A stretch of DNA of 64,000 bases from positions 50,980-114,979 of the forward strand of contig JBCCEJ010000009.1 in the NCBI GenBank assembly GCA_039030335.1. Direction: 5' to 3'. Shown here in pieces: positions 17,268 to 25,999 of this stretch (position 1 is the first letter of the stretch; every line of letters starts with the position of its first letter). The notes below the pieces were generated by a model, which was not told the origin of the DNA, searched no databases, and was given only the letters and a program-made list of their open reading frames with translations. This stretch comes from JBCCEJ01 sp039030335 (GTDB lineage Bacteria > Pseudomonadota > Gammaproteobacteria > HK1). The position numbers and the translations under genes are program-made.

Positions 17268-17393
17268 TCAGCTTTCGGAATCGTCTTTCTGGGACTCCGA
17301 CGGCTCTTTGCGCACGTAGAGCCACACCATCAGCGCAATGAACAGGAAGACCTCGATGTTCATGATGGTATCTACAACGGGATTGATATCCAT
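17268..17393 (-). CDS. 41-residue membrane micro-protein coupled to the BCCT carrier
   Basis: A short reading frame that a standard gene caller would miss. It starts at the ATG at 17393 and overlaps the BCCT stop by one base (TGATG), so translation would be coupled. The product begins MDINPVVDTIMNIEVFLFIA, has a single transmembrane helix (about residues 12-27, ending MVWLYVRK), and finishes with a highly charged, Ser/Glu/Asp-rich cytoplasmic tail (KEPSESQKDDSES). The positively charged residues right after the helix favour a cytoplasmic C-terminus. I propose that it associates with, stabilises or regulates the transporter, by analogy with known transporter-associated micro-proteins. No family recognised. 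Confidence 0.7.
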   Translation of the reverse strand: MDINPVVDTIMNIEVFLFIALMVWLYVRKEPSESQKDDSES

Positions 17394-18883
17394 CAAAGGC
17401 GCTCCTTCTTCAGGGCTTTCAGCAGGCAGACGATCAGCAAAACAATGATGAACACGAACGGCAGCGCGCCGAGCGCGATGATCTGTTTTACCGCGTCGAT
17501 GCTGCCCGAGAGAATCATCACGAGCCCCAGCGCACCCAAGATGCCGCCCCAGCTGAGCTTGACCTTAACGCTCGGGTTGATGTCGCCGTGGGTCGAGAAC
17601 ATGCCGAGCACGAAAGCGGCGCTGACGACACTCGTTATCAGAAACAGGAACGCCGAAACGACCACGGCGCCGATCGTCAGTACGCTCATCGGGTATTGGT
17701 CGAGCACGAAGAAGGTCGTTTGACTCACGTTGTTCTGAACGACCTCGAGAATCGGGAGGTCAGTGTTCAATGCGCTGTAAAAGCCAATCCCGCCAAACAC
17801 GCCGAACCACAGGATCGAAAACAACGTGGGTACGACCATGACGCCAACGATGAACTCACGGATCGTCCGCCCGCGCGAAATGCGTGCGATGAATACACCG
17901 ACAAACGGCGCCCAGGCGAGCCACCACACCATGTAGGTCAACGTCCACGACTGAAACCAGGCACCAACCCGTTCATCCATGAACGTAAAAGTGCGGAACC
18001 CGTGCACGAAGAACCCGCCGGCGTATTCGCCAAGCGCCTGCACAATCCCCCCGAGCACGAAGTGCGTGGGGCCGAACAACAACAAGAACACGAGCAGCGC
18101 GCCGGCGATCGCCATCGCGGCGTTGGACAGCAACGCCATACCCGAGCCGAGTTCGATCATCAGCGGCGCGATGTATGCGACGACCAGCACTGCGAGGATG
18201 CCAAGCGCGAGAACCAGCCCGGTGCCTTCCAGACCGAACAGCGCGTCGATACCGTCCTTGATCTGGAATACCCCCATCGCGACGGAGCCGCCAAGCCCGA
18301 TCGCGATCGCGACGATGGCGAGCAGGTCGGTTACCCAGCCGACTGTCCGCGTGACTTTGGTGGCGCCGAACACCTTGAGGATCGGTGCGCTGACCAGGCT
18401 CGGGCAGCCGAGGCGAAAGCCGAAGTAGGCGATCACCAGACCCGTAACCCCATAGATGGCCCAGGCGTGCAGCCCCCAATGAAAGTTCGTAACGAACAGC
18501 GCCATGTTGGCGGCGCGGTTGGACGGTACGTCAGACTGGATCGCGATGAAGTGGGTAACGGGCTCCGCCGTGCCCCAGAAAAGCAGTCCCACGCCCATAC
18601 CGGCGGCGAACAACATGGTCAGCCACGAGACCGTCCCGAACTCAGGTTCATCATCGTCCTGTCCGAGCTTGAGGCGCCCATACGGAGAGAACGCGAGACC
18701 TATGCCGACCACCAGCACAAAACTCACCACGAGCATGATGAACCAGGCGCGGCTCACGAACTGCAGATGCACCAGGGCGCCAGTGAACTCGGCAAGCCCC
18801 CGATTGTCGGCCACACCCCACACCGCGATGCCGCCGGTGATCGCGAGCGCCGCTAGCAACAAAGGATTTCGAAACACAGTCAC
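17393..18883 (-). CDS. BCCT-family betaine/choline/carnitine transporter
   Basis: A 496-residue, 12-helix secondary transporter for quaternary ammonium or related zwitterionic solutes, normally driven by Na+ or H+. Family hallmarks are AAGMGVGLLFWGTAEP at about 92-107 and WTLTYMVWWLAWAPFVGVFIARISRGRT at about 315-342, which contains the tryptophan-rich substrate site in TM8. The N-terminal tail is short and the C-terminal tail is only a few residues (KALKKERL), so it lacks the long osmosensing extension of BetP and is more likely a nutrient uptake system than an osmosensor (inference). It is the first gene of a minus-strand set with the micro-protein. A Na+-pumping NQR elsewhere in the window would supply the sodium gradient. 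Confidence 0.93.
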   Translation of the reverse strand: MTVFRNPLLLAALAITGGIAVWGVADNRGLAEFTGALVHLQFVSRAWFIMLVVSFVLVVGIGLAFSPYGRLKLGQDDDEPEFGTVSWLTMLFAAGMGVGLLFWGTAEPVTHFIAIQSDVPSNRAANMALFVTNFHWGLHAWAIYGVTGLVIAYFGFRLGCPSLVSAPILKVFGATKVTRTVGWVTDLLAIVAIAIGLGGSVAMGVFQIKDGIDALFGLEGTGLVLALGILAVLVVAYIAPLMIELGSGMALLSNAAMAIAGALLVFLLLFGPTHFVLGGIVQALGEYAGGFFVHGFRTFTFMDERVGAWFQSWTLTYMVWWLAWAPFVGVFIARISRGRTIREFIVGVMVVPTLFSILWFGVFGGIGFYSALNTDLPILEVVQNNVSQTTFFVLDQYPMSVLTIGAVVVSAFLFLITSVVSAAFVLGMFSTHGDINPSVKVKLSWGGILGALGLVMILSGSIDAVKQIIALGALPFVFIIVLLIVCLLKALKKERL

Positions 18884-18952
18884 TCCCGCGGTTCGCGACT
18901 CAACGCCTATGATGCACTATGCGGACAGCGCTCCGAGCAGCAGGACGTAGAA

Positions 18953-18980
18953 GCCGCTGGCCTTATCGATGACCAGCGGC
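18953..18980. repeat. Inverted repeat upstream of the BCCT gene
   Basis: GCCGCTGG (18953-18960) and CCAGCGGC (18973-18980) form an 8-base perfect inverted repeat with a 12-base spacer, 70 bases upstream of the BCCT start and in the 289-base gap before the pyrophosphatase gene. It could be an operator or a structured leader; there is no U-tract. Confidence 0.4.
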
Positions 18981-19172
18981 CGAACACCGTGACAGAGCGG
19001 CGGGCTCGCCGGTGCGCCGATGTGCGATCATGGGCGCTCTTCGCAATGATGAGAAGGCGGAGCCGGGCCGTTTGCTTACGAGTCCGGCAAAGGTAGCGCG
19101 CGAGTCACGACGGCGGCCGCAGGATCGCGCCCTTGCCCAACACCTGGTCGTCCATGTAACGAGGTTAGTCAC

Positions 19173-19697
19173 GTGCGCATCGAAGCGATCGCGGTCGGCG
19201 AGAATCCACCGAAGGACATCAACGTCATCATCGAGGTACCCGTAGGCGGTGAGCCCATCAAGTACGAGCTGGATAAAGACTCCGGTACGCTCGTCGTCGA
19301 TCGCTTTCTCTACACGCCGATGCGCTATCCCGGGAACTACGGTTTTGTCCCGCATACGCTGTCAGAGGACGGCGACCCCGCAGACGTGCTGGTCTGCAAT
19401 ACGCGCGCGATCATCCCTGGCGCCGTTCTGAACTGCAGACCGGTGGGCGTGCTCGTCATGGAGGACGATGCTGGTCAGGACGAGAAGATCATCGCCGTGC
19501 CGTCTACCAAGCTGACCCAGCGCTACGTCAACGTGAAAACCGTGAACGATCTGCCGGACATTACGTTGGAGCAAATTCAGCATTTCTTTGAACACTACAA
19601 GGACCTGGAACCCGGCAAATGGGTGCGTATCATCCGCTGGGACGGGCCCGAAGAAGCAGAGCGCCTGCTGGTCGAAGCCATCGCGCGTGCGGCCTGA
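19173..19697 (+). CDS. ppa: Soluble inorganic pyrophosphatase, family I
   Basis: A 174-residue cytoplasmic enzyme that hydrolyses pyrophosphate to phosphate, driving biosynthetic reactions and acyl-CoA synthetase reactions forward. The family signature is in place: KYELDKDSGTLVVDRFLYTPMRYPGNYGFVPHT, followed by the metal-binding DGDPADVLV. Length is that of bacterial hexameric enzymes. The GTG at 19173 is chosen; GAGG sits about 8 bases upstream and the protein starts VRIEAIAVGENPPKDI as expected. Monocistronic, next to the BCCT gene in divergent orientation. The gap after it (19698-19879) has a GC-rich palindrome (GCGCCGGCCGGCGC, 19706-19719) but no gene. Confidence 0.95.
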   Translation: MRIEAIAVGENPPKDINVIIEVPVGGEPIKYELDKDSGTLVVDRFLYTPMRYPGNYGFVPHTLSEDGDPADVLVCNTRAIIPGAVLNCRPVGVLVMEDDAGQDEKIIAVPSTKLTQRYVNVKTVNDLPDITLEQIQHFFEHYKDLEPGKWVRIIRWDGPEEAERLLVEAIARAA

Positions 19698-19879
19698 GGC
19701 GGTCGGCGCCGGCCGGCGCTCGTTCATCACGTGAATTGGGCATCGATCCGGCAGGCGCCGTGAGCGCGGCCGCGCCGACAGCTAACCCTGCCAACGGTCT
19801 CAAAACATAAATGTACGTCCAACCGGTGGTTGCCGCCGCTTTAGGCGATGGTGATGCCTGCCGCGGCTCGATGTGGCCG

Positions 19880-20962
19880 CTATTCGTTCGACCCCGCGAT
19901 CGCATCGACGACAGCCGCCGTCACATCGACTGTCCGCGCCGAACCGCCGAGGTCGGGCGTGTGAAAGCGTGGGTCCGCGGTAACCCGCTCCACGGCTTTC
20001 ATGAGCCTCGCCGCCGCATCCGCTTCACCGAGATGTTCGAGCAACATACTGGATGACCAGAACGTGCCGATCGGATTGGCGATCCCCTTGCCGGTGATGT
20101 CGAACGCAGAACCATGAATCGGCTCGAACATGGACGGGAAGGTTCGCTCGGGATTCAGATTAGCGGTGGGCGCGATACCCAGGGATCCGGCGAGGGCCGC
20201 CGCTAGATCGGACAAAACGTCAGCGTGCAGATTCGTAGCGACCACCGTGTCGATACTCTCCGGGCTCATCACCATACGCACGGTCATCGCGTCGACCAGC
20301 ATCTTGTCCCACGTGACATCGGGGAACTCGGTGGCCACCTGAGCCGCGATCTCATCCCACATCACCATACCGTGGCGCTGCGCGTTGGATTTGGTGACAA
20401 CCGTCAATAACTTGCGCGGACGGGATGCTGCCAGACGAAACGCAAAACGCATGATGCGTTCGACGCCGGGACGGGTGAACATCGCCACGTCGGTAGCAAC
20501 TTCTTCGGGCAGACCCTGGTGCACACGGCCGCCGACACCAGCGTACTCGCCTTCGGAATTCTCTCGCACGATAACCCAGTCCAACCGTTCAGGGCTCGCA
20601 TCTTTGAGCGGTGAAGGCACGCCCGGCAGGATGCGTGTGGGCCGAACGTTGGCGTACTGGTCGAACGGTTGGCAGATCGCCAGTCGAAGGCCCCACAGCG
20701 TGATGTGGTCGGGGATCTCCGGATGACCGGCCGACCCGAACAAAATGGCATCCGCACCGCGAATCTGTTCGCGCCCGTCTTCGGGCATCATCCGGCCATG
20801 CCGCTTGTAGTACTCACCGCCCCAGTCGAAATGGTTGAACTGGAATTCGAAGTCACCGTAGCGCTCCGCGATCGCCTGCAAGACCTCGATACCCGCCGAG
20901 ATCACTTCGGCGCCGATCCCATCTCCCGGTATGGCGGCTATTGCGTATTTGCGGGTCGACAT
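19880..20962 (-). CDS. Tartrate / D-malate dehydrogenase (isopropylmalate dehydrogenase family)
   Basis: A 360-residue beta-decarboxylating dehydrogenase that oxidises a 2-hydroxy acid such as tartrate or D-malate with NAD+ and a divalent cation. The N-terminus IAAIPGDGIGAEV, the arginine and aspartate substrate and metal residues (NSEGEYAG; NLHADVLSDLAAALAGSLGIAPTANL), and the ANPIGTFWSSSMLLEHLGE segment, which is typical of the tartrate dehydrogenase branch rather than leuB, all support this. The ATG at 20962 follows an AGAGGT site; an upstream frame from 21079 is not used. It lies downstream of the AraC regulator on the same strand, and a palindrome plus TACAAT box at 21045-21068 mark a possible own promoter. 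Confidence 0.9.
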   Translation of the reverse strand: MSTRKYAIAAIPGDGIGAEVISAGIEVLQAIAERYGDFEFQFNHFDWGGEYYKRHGRMMPEDGREQIRGADAILFGSAGHPEIPDHITLWGLRLAICQPFDQYANVRPTRILPGVPSPLKDASPERLDWVIVRENSEGEYAGVGGRVHQGLPEEVATDVAMFTRPGVERIMRFAFRLAASRPRKLLTVVTKSNAQRHGMVMWDEIAAQVATEFPDVTWDKMLVDAMTVRMVMSPESIDTVVATNLHADVLSDLAAALAGSLGIAPTANLNPERTFPSMFEPIHGSAFDITGKGIANPIGTFWSSSMLLEHLGEADAAARLMKAVERVTADPRFHTPDLGGSARTVDVTAAVVDAIAGSNE

Positions 20963-21044
20963 CTTCAAGACCTCTCGTTCGCGTGAATGGAAGACGATTG
21001 AGGCCGGGACGTGGATGACAATGCCATCGCATCGGCCGGGCGCG

Positions 21045-21068
21045 ATTGTACCGTGCCGGCCGGCACGG
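21045..21068 (-). promoter_or_regulatory. Perfect 18-base palindrome next to a -10-like box
   Basis: CCGTGCCGGCCGGCACGG (21051-21068) is a perfect palindrome. On the minus strand it is followed directly by TACAAT (21045-21050), a good -10 hexamer about 85 bases upstream of the tartrate dehydrogenase start. The palindrome fills the spacer position of that promoter, as an operator would; alternatively it is a hairpin ending the araC-type gene. Confidence 0.5.
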
Positions 21069-21112
21069 CCCTGAAGCACCCGGCCAGCTTGAGAGCCAGG
21101 CCCAGGCCTGAC

Positions 21113-21934
21113 TTAGTTGGTTTTCGCAGCAAGCCACTGCCTCGGCGTCATACCAAACCTTTGCTTGAACGTCCGCGACATACTCGCGGCGCCCGAGAAA
21201 CCGCAGCGCGACGCAACCCGTTTCGGATCGACCCCCGCCTCGAGCGCCTTGCAAGCCATCGACAGGCGCACACTCGTCACGTAATGAGCTGGAGACTCAC
21301 CCACCACGTCCCGGAACTGCGCGGCAAAGCCGGCCCTCGACATATTCGCCGCCTCCGCGAGCCGTTCCACGGTCCAGTCGATCTCGGGGCGCGCATGAAA
21401 CGCATCGATAGCAAGAGACAGGCGTTGATCGCCGAGCGCGGCCAGCACGCCACGTTTCGCGAGACCCTGCTGCACGCAGTAACGCAAGACCAGCACCAAC
21501 AGCGCCTCCAGTGTCCGGTTGACCGTAACGGTGGCACCGAACCTCTGCTGGAATGCTTCGTCGAACAAAAACTGCAGTACGGGCGCGAGCGCCGCCACTT
21601 CGCGAAACGGCACGAACACGAATCGCGGCAAGCTCGCGAGGATCGGACTCGTGCCCGCACCGTCGAAGCTCAGCGTCGCACATACCAGTTCCGTGCCCGA
21701 CTCGCTGACAGGTCGGAACTCGTGCACGAGCGGCCGTGGGAGTACCAGCAACGTCGGCTCATCGAACCTGTGCACGTCCTGACCCTCAATACGCACTTCC
21801 AACTCACCGGCACGCAGAACGTGCAGATGACCGCGACCATCAGAAGTGAAGCCCGACGACTCGCAGAGCGTCCCGGAATAAAAGAGGTGCGCCTGGACAC
21901 CGAGGCGCTCCAGCAATCGGGTCAACGAATCCAT
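21113..21934 (-). CDS. AraC-family transcriptional regulator with cupin sensor domain
   Basis: A 273-residue regulator. Residues about 1-140 form a cupin-type effector domain (GHLHVLRAGELEVRI, LVLPRPLVHEFRPV). The C-terminal 100 residues carry the two AraC helix-turn-helix motifs: RLAEAANMSRAGFAAQFRDVVGESP and VASRCGFSGAASMSRTFKQRFGMTPRQWL. I take the ATG at 21934 (MDSLTRLLERLGVQAH), which has AGGTG five bases upstream and is the usual start for this cupin-6 group. It is divergent from the YHS gene (189-base gap) and upstream of the tartrate dehydrogenase, so it may regulate either. Confidence 0.9.
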   Translation of the reverse strand: MDSLTRLLERLGVQAHLFYSGTLCESSGFTSDGRGHLHVLRAGELEVRIEGQDVHRFDEPTLLVLPRPLVHEFRPVSESGTELVCATLSFDGAGTSPILASLPRFVFVPFREVAALAPVLQFLFDEAFQQRFGATVTVNRTLEALLVLVLRYCVQQGLAKRGVLAALGDQRLSLAIDAFHARPEIDWTVERLAEAANMSRAGFAAQFRDVVGESPAHYVTSVRLSMACKALEAGVDPKRVASRCGFSGAASMSRTFKQRFGMTPRQWLAAKTN

Positions 21935-22123
21935 GTGCGCACCTGTCGGCTGTAGGTACGTGCGGGCGGCATCGTGCCACGCGACGTCTGAGAGTCTGGA
22001 CGAATAGCGCATAACCCTGGACGTATCGTCATCACAATGAGCGCAATCTGCATACAGCCGAAACGGAGTGAATACCCGCCAACGGGCCCGTACACGGCAA
22101 TACCATCACAAAGGAGAACTCAC

Positions 22124-22648
22124 ATGGTACGCAATTGCAGTCAATCCAGGCGCAAGCTGATCGCCGGCGCCGTTCTCGCCCTCGCCTCGATGGGCATGGC
22201 GCTGCCAGCCGGCGCGGTAACCGAAAACAGCCTCAAAGATGGCGTCGCCGTACAGGGCTACGACGTGGTGACGTACTTCAAAGCCTCTAAGCCAACCCGT
22301 GGCGACGCTCAATACTCCGCCCAGTACGACGGCGCAACCTACCACTTCGCAACCGCAGCGAACCGCGACGCGTTCAAGGCCAGCCCCGCGAAGTTCGCGC
22401 CGGCTTACGGCGGCTACTGCGCTTTTGGTACCGCGATGGGTCGCAAGTTTCCCGGCGACCCCATGGTATGGAAGGTCCGCGATGGAAAACTCTATCTGAA
22501 CCTGAACAAGAACATTCAGGCCAAATGGAACGAGAACATCCCGGGCTTCATTCGCGGCGCGGACAACAACTGGCCGCGCATCCGAAGCGTAGCGGACGCC
22601 GATCTGAAACAGGGGCCGCCCGACGGCGTTACGATCGGCGCGCAATAG
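22124..22648 (+). CDS. Secreted YHS-domain protein
   Basis: A 174-residue exported protein. It starts at the ATG at 22124 behind a perfect AAGGAGA site. The N-terminus has a twin-arginine-like SRRKLIAGAVLALASM segment, then a signal cleavage region ending PAGAVTENS. The mature part is a YHS domain: VQGYDVVTYF, TYHFATAANRDAFKASPAKFAPAYGGYCAFG, with the cysteine of the YGGYCA loop conserved. YHS domains are often linked to metal or thiol binding, and the Y-x-C pattern here is typical of secreted members. It is transcribed away from the AraC regulator and ends before a strong bidirectional terminator. Confidence 0.88.
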   Translation: MVRNCSQSRRKLIAGAVLALASMGMALPAGAVTENSLKDGVAVQGYDVVTYFKASKPTRGDAQYSAQYDGATYHFATAANRDAFKASPAKFAPAYGGYCAFGTAMGRKFPGDPMVWKVRDGKLYLNLNKNIQAKWNENIPGFIRGADNNWPRIRSVADADLKQGPPDGVTIGAQ

Positions 22649-22688
22649 GCGTACACATCCCGGTGCGTAACCTTTACCGCAACCCGGC

Positions 22689-22712
22689 GAGGCGACGCAT
22701 CTGCGTCGCCTC
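22689..22712. terminator. Bidirectional rho-independent-type terminator
   Basis: GAGGCGACGC (22689-22698) and GCGTCGCCTC (22703-22712) form a perfect 10-base stem with an ATCT loop, placed exactly between the stops of two convergent genes (YHS and histidine phosphatase). Only short T runs flank it. Confidence 0.8.
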
Positions 22713-22713
22713 T

Positions 22714-23283
22714 TCAGTCCGCGCCTTCCTCCGAAGCGCCAGAGAGCGCAAACAGGCCACTGTCTTCGAGCCATTCGACGCGATAGAGCGCCGGTTCCGG
22801 CATCTCACGCCACGCCGCGTAATCAAACTCTGAGAAGGACTGCAGAAACAGGGCCAGGACGATGCCGTGGGTCCCTACCGCGACCGTTTGCCGCCGGTGC
22901 TGCCGCGCTAGCGCCGCAAGCGCGCGCCCGATCCGGACCTGGCACTCGCGGTTGGATTCGCCGCCTTCGGTACGAAAATCGAAATCAGCCCAAGAACGCG
23001 CCATGACACCATCCCAATCTTCGACATAACCGTCGCTGACGACCCGCTCGCCCAGCGCGTCGTCAACACAAACCTCCAGCCCGCGGGCGCGCGCGAGCGG
23101 CGTAACCGTCTCCAGCGCGCGCGCATACGGACTCGAATAGATCGCGTCGATCGATTCATCGCGCAGGGTGTTTGCCAACGCCGCCGCCTGCTCGTGGCCT
23201 CGCGGACTCAGCGGCCACGCGGTGCGCGCCTGATCGCGCGCTATTTGCGCGGCCGCATGCCGTATCAGCAGAAGACTTGTCAT
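22714..23283 (-). CDS. Histidine phosphatase superfamily protein
   Basis: A 189-residue branch-1 histidine phosphatase. The phosphate-accepting His9 is in LLLIRHAAA, the second conserved arginine region is IYSSPYARALETVTPLA, and the later GTHGIVLALFL contains the second catalytic histidine. The family includes phosphoglycerate mutase-like, SixA-like and cobalamin phosphatase enzymes, and the substrate cannot be told. The ATG at 23283 follows a GGAG site; a longer upstream frame (to 23538) overlaps the neighbouring acyl-CoA dehydrogenase and is rejected. It is divergent from that gene. Confidence 0.9.
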   Translation of the reverse strand: MTSLLLIRHAAAQIARDQARTAWPLSPRGHEQAAALANTLRDESIDAIYSSPYARALETVTPLARARGLEVCVDDALGERVVSDGYVEDWDGVMARSWADFDFRTEGGESNRECQVRIGRALAALARQHRRQTVAVGTHGIVLALFLQSFSEFDYAAWREMPEPALYRVEWLEDSGLFALSGASEEGAD

Positions 23284-23458
23284 AGACGAAACTCCACCAG
23301 GCTTGCCCGAAGACGCCCCACCCGCCGCTGGAGCAAGGGCTTGAACGAAGCGAAACGCGGCAGCCGGAGACCTGCCGCGCCACCGTCCGGCCCTGACCGC
23401 GGCCGTGTTGGGTGTAAAGTGAGTAGTCGCATGATCGACCGCGTGGAATGACGCCGCA

Positions 23459-24604
23459 ATGGACAGGCCCCTGACTGAAGAGCAATCCATGCTCGCCGAC
23501 AGTGTCGCTCGTTTTGTCGAGCAGGAATATTCGTTCAACGACCGTCAGGCGATCGTTCGCTCCGCCGAGGGTTACCGCAAAGCCAACTGGCAGACCTTCG
23601 CGGAGCTCGGCTGGCTGGGTGCCCTGATGCCCGAGGCCGACGGTGGTTTTGGCGGCGGGCCCACCGAGTGCACGCTGCTGATGGAGGGATTCGGCCGCGG
23701 GCTCGTGGTGGAGCCGTTTCTCGCAACGGTCGTGCTTTGCGGCGGCATCGTCGGGCATAGCCGGTCGAGAGAACACCAGGAGATGTTGCTGCCGAAGATC
23801 GCGAGCGGCACCGCGCAGGGCGCGGTCGCGTTTGTCGAGCCGCAGGCGCGCTTCAATGCCAACAACGTGGAAACCAGCGCGGTAAAGACCGGCAATGGCT
23901 ACGTGCTGAACGGGTTCAAGAGCGTTGTGCTGAACGGGCCCGCTGCCGATTTCCTGGTGGTCTCGGCGCGCACCGCGGGCGAAAGCAGAGATGCCAGCGG
24001 CGTGTCTCTGTTTGTTATCGACGCGAATGCCGAGGGCGTGTCCCGCAGGAACTACCCGACCGTCGACGGCCATCGCGCCTCGGAGATCACGCTGACGGAC
24101 GTCAAAGTTGGCAGCAATGCGCTGCTCGGCGAAGAGAACGAAGGTACAGCACTTCTTGTCAGGGTGCTCGATGAGGCTACGCTGGCAGTCGGTGCGGAGG
24201 CCGTTGGCTGTATGGAGGTGCTCTACAAAGACACGGTCGAATACTGCAAGAACCGCAAACAGTTCGGGCAGCCGCTGTCGAAATTCCAGGCTCTCCAACA
24301 CCGGATGGTCGACATGTATATCGAGTATGAAAAGTCCACTTCCATGATGTACGCCGCAACGACGCGAATGTCCGCCGGCTACGACGTAGCAGCGCAGGAA
24401 GCGGTGAGTGCGTTCAAGGTGCAGGTGGGACGGTCAGGCCGGTTCATCGGGCAAAACGCCGTGCAGCTCCATGGCGGCATGGGTATGACGGACGAGCTGA
24501 ATATTGGCCACTATTTCAAGCGGCTGACGGCCATCGACACCATGTTTGGCAACGTAGACTTTCACCTGCAACGCTTCAGGGCTCTGTCTACGCAGGCGCT
24601 TTGA
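23459..24604 (+). CDS. Acyl-CoA dehydrogenase, small/atypical subunit type
   Basis: A 381-residue flavoprotein of the acyl-CoA dehydrogenase superfamily with the N-terminal helical domain, central beta-domain and C-terminal helical domain (CKNRKQFGQPLSKFQALQHRMVDM, LHGGMGMTDELNIGHYFKRL). The usual EPxAGSD stretch of the beta-domain is degenerate: here it reads VEPQARFN. Subunits of heteromeric alpha2-beta2 steroid- or side-chain-degrading dehydrogenases often lack that motif, so it may work with the neighbouring full-motif paralogue (24610-25809), which converges on it with only five bases between stops. Start at ATG 23459. The electron acceptor would be ETF. Confidence 0.9.
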   Translation: MDRPLTEEQSMLADSVARFVEQEYSFNDRQAIVRSAEGYRKANWQTFAELGWLGALMPEADGGFGGGPTECTLLMEGFGRGLVVEPFLATVVLCGGIVGHSRSREHQEMLLPKIASGTAQGAVAFVEPQARFNANNVETSAVKTGNGYVLNGFKSVVLNGPAADFLVVSARTAGESRDASGVSLFVIDANAEGVSRRNYPTVDGHRASEITLTDVKVGSNALLGEENEGTALLVRVLDEATLAVGAEAVGCMEVLYKDTVEYCKNRKQFGQPLSKFQALQHRMVDMYIEYEKSTSMMYAATTRMSAGYDVAAQEAVSAFKVQVGRSGRFIGQNAVQLHGGMGMTDELNIGHYFKRLTAIDTMFGNVDFHLQRFRALSTQAL

Positions 24605-24609
24605 TGGTC

Positions 24610-25809
24610 CTAGAGGCGCAGAATTGCCTTGGCAATGATGTTTCTCTGGATCTCCGAGGACCCTCCGGCGATGCTCTTCATGCGGTTACTCAGATAGGCC
24701 GGCATCAGCGTAATCGCATCTTCAGGACCAACCGGCTCGGCCTCCGGCGCCACCGCCAGCACTTCCGGCTGCAGCGGCAGGCCGTAGTACGCCGCCGCTT
24801 CAATACCGAGCGTGTCAGCCCGTTGAATAGTTTCGGCGCCAAGCACGTTCACGACCGACGAGACCGGCCCGGGCGGATTACCCGCACTCAGATTCGCGAG
24901 CACACGCTGTTCTGACGACTCCAGTACCATCGCGTCGATTTTCAGTTCATCGAGCTTGCGCCGAAAGTCCGTTTCCTCGAACAAGGTGCCACCGTCGACA
25001 CGGGTATCGTGGGCCAGCGTTTCAACCTTCGCCAGAACGCGGCGCAGCTCAACCGACGACATCGTGAACCGCTCGAATTCGAGCAGGTATTTGGCCACGG
25101 TCCAACCCTCGTCCTCGGGACCGACGCGATTTGCTTTGGGGACGCGCACGTTATCGAAGAACACCTGATTGAGTTCGTGGGCGCCTTCGAGGTTGATGAT
25201 CGGACGCACCGAGATCCCGGGTGCGTGCATATCGATGAGCAGAAACGAAATCCCCTGCTGCGGCTTACCGTCCGCCGAGGTGCGCACCAGTGCGAACATC
25301 TTGTTGGCGTACTGCGCGTAGCTCGTCCAGATCTTCGTCCCGTTGACGATGTAATCATCGCCATCGGCGATCGCGGATGTCGCGAGCGACGCCAGATCCG
25401 ATCCAGATCCGGGTTCGGAGTAACCCTGACACCAGATATCTTCGCCGCTCAGCATGCGTGGAAGGTAATACGCCTTCTGCTCTTCAGTGCCATGCCCGAT
25501 CAGCATCGGGCCGCACATCCGAAGCCCCATCGGCACGAGCGCCGGCGCATCTGCGCGCGCGCACTCCAGCGCGAAAATATAGCGCTGGCTGAGCGTCCAG
25601 TCGGTACCACCGTATTCCACTGGCCAGTCGGGCACGGCCCAGCCTTTCGCATGCAAACGGCTCTGCCATTCCATCGCGGAATCGATGTCCTGCCACAGAC
25701 TGGTGCGTTTACGGCCAGCTTCGCGGAGTTCTGGCGTAAGCGCTTCATCGAGAAAGCGCAGTACCTCGCTTCGAAATACCTGATCCTCTGACGACAACAT
25801 TGCGTCCAT
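24610..25809 (-). CDS. Acyl-CoA dehydrogenase
   Basis: A 399-residue acyl-CoA dehydrogenase with intact motifs: QGYSEPGSGSDLASL for FAD binding, IVNGTKIWTSYAQYANKMF, and the C-terminal SIAGGSSEIQRNIIAKAIL, which is a textbook end for the family. The tryptophan-rich WAVPDWPVEYGGTDW segment is typical of long, branched or cyclic acyl-CoA groups. Start at the ATG at 25809 (MDAMLSSEDQ). It converges on the atypical paralogue at 23459-24604. The gap to the next gene upstream (25810-25999) holds nothing I can identify. Confidence 0.93.
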   Translation of the reverse strand: MDAMLSSEDQVFRSEVLRFLDEALTPELREAGRKRTSLWQDIDSAMEWQSRLHAKGWAVPDWPVEYGGTDWTLSQRYIFALECARADAPALVPMGLRMCGPMLIGHGTEEQKAYYLPRMLSGEDIWCQGYSEPGSGSDLASLATSAIADGDDYIVNGTKIWTSYAQYANKMFALVRTSADGKPQQGISFLLIDMHAPGISVRPIINLEGAHELNQVFFDNVRVPKANRVGPEDEGWTVAKYLLEFERFTMSSVELRRVLAKVETLAHDTRVDGGTLFEETDFRRKLDELKIDAMVLESSEQRVLANLSAGNPPGPVSSVVNVLGAETIQRADTLGIEAAAYYGLPLQPEVLAVAPEAEPVGPEDAITLMPAYLSNRMKSIAGGSSEIQRNIIAKAILRL

Positions 25810-25999
25810 GGTTACTCTCGCGCCCGGCCGCCGTCATGCGTTAACGGCAGACGAAATAGGAAGATGCGCTTCGGAATGTAGCATATCCCCATAGCGCTCC
25901 CGACCGGTTCTGAGCGGTGGACGGTGATCACGCCACAAACGAACACCTGCCCGGTTACACAACTGCACCGGGAGGCACGGGCGAGACCTGCCCGCCGCG

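Noticed and set aside
17588..18856. A 422-codon plus-strand frame opposite the BCCT gene
   Set aside because: It is rich in Arg, Asp and His with no motif, while the minus strand encodes an unmistakable BCCT transporter.
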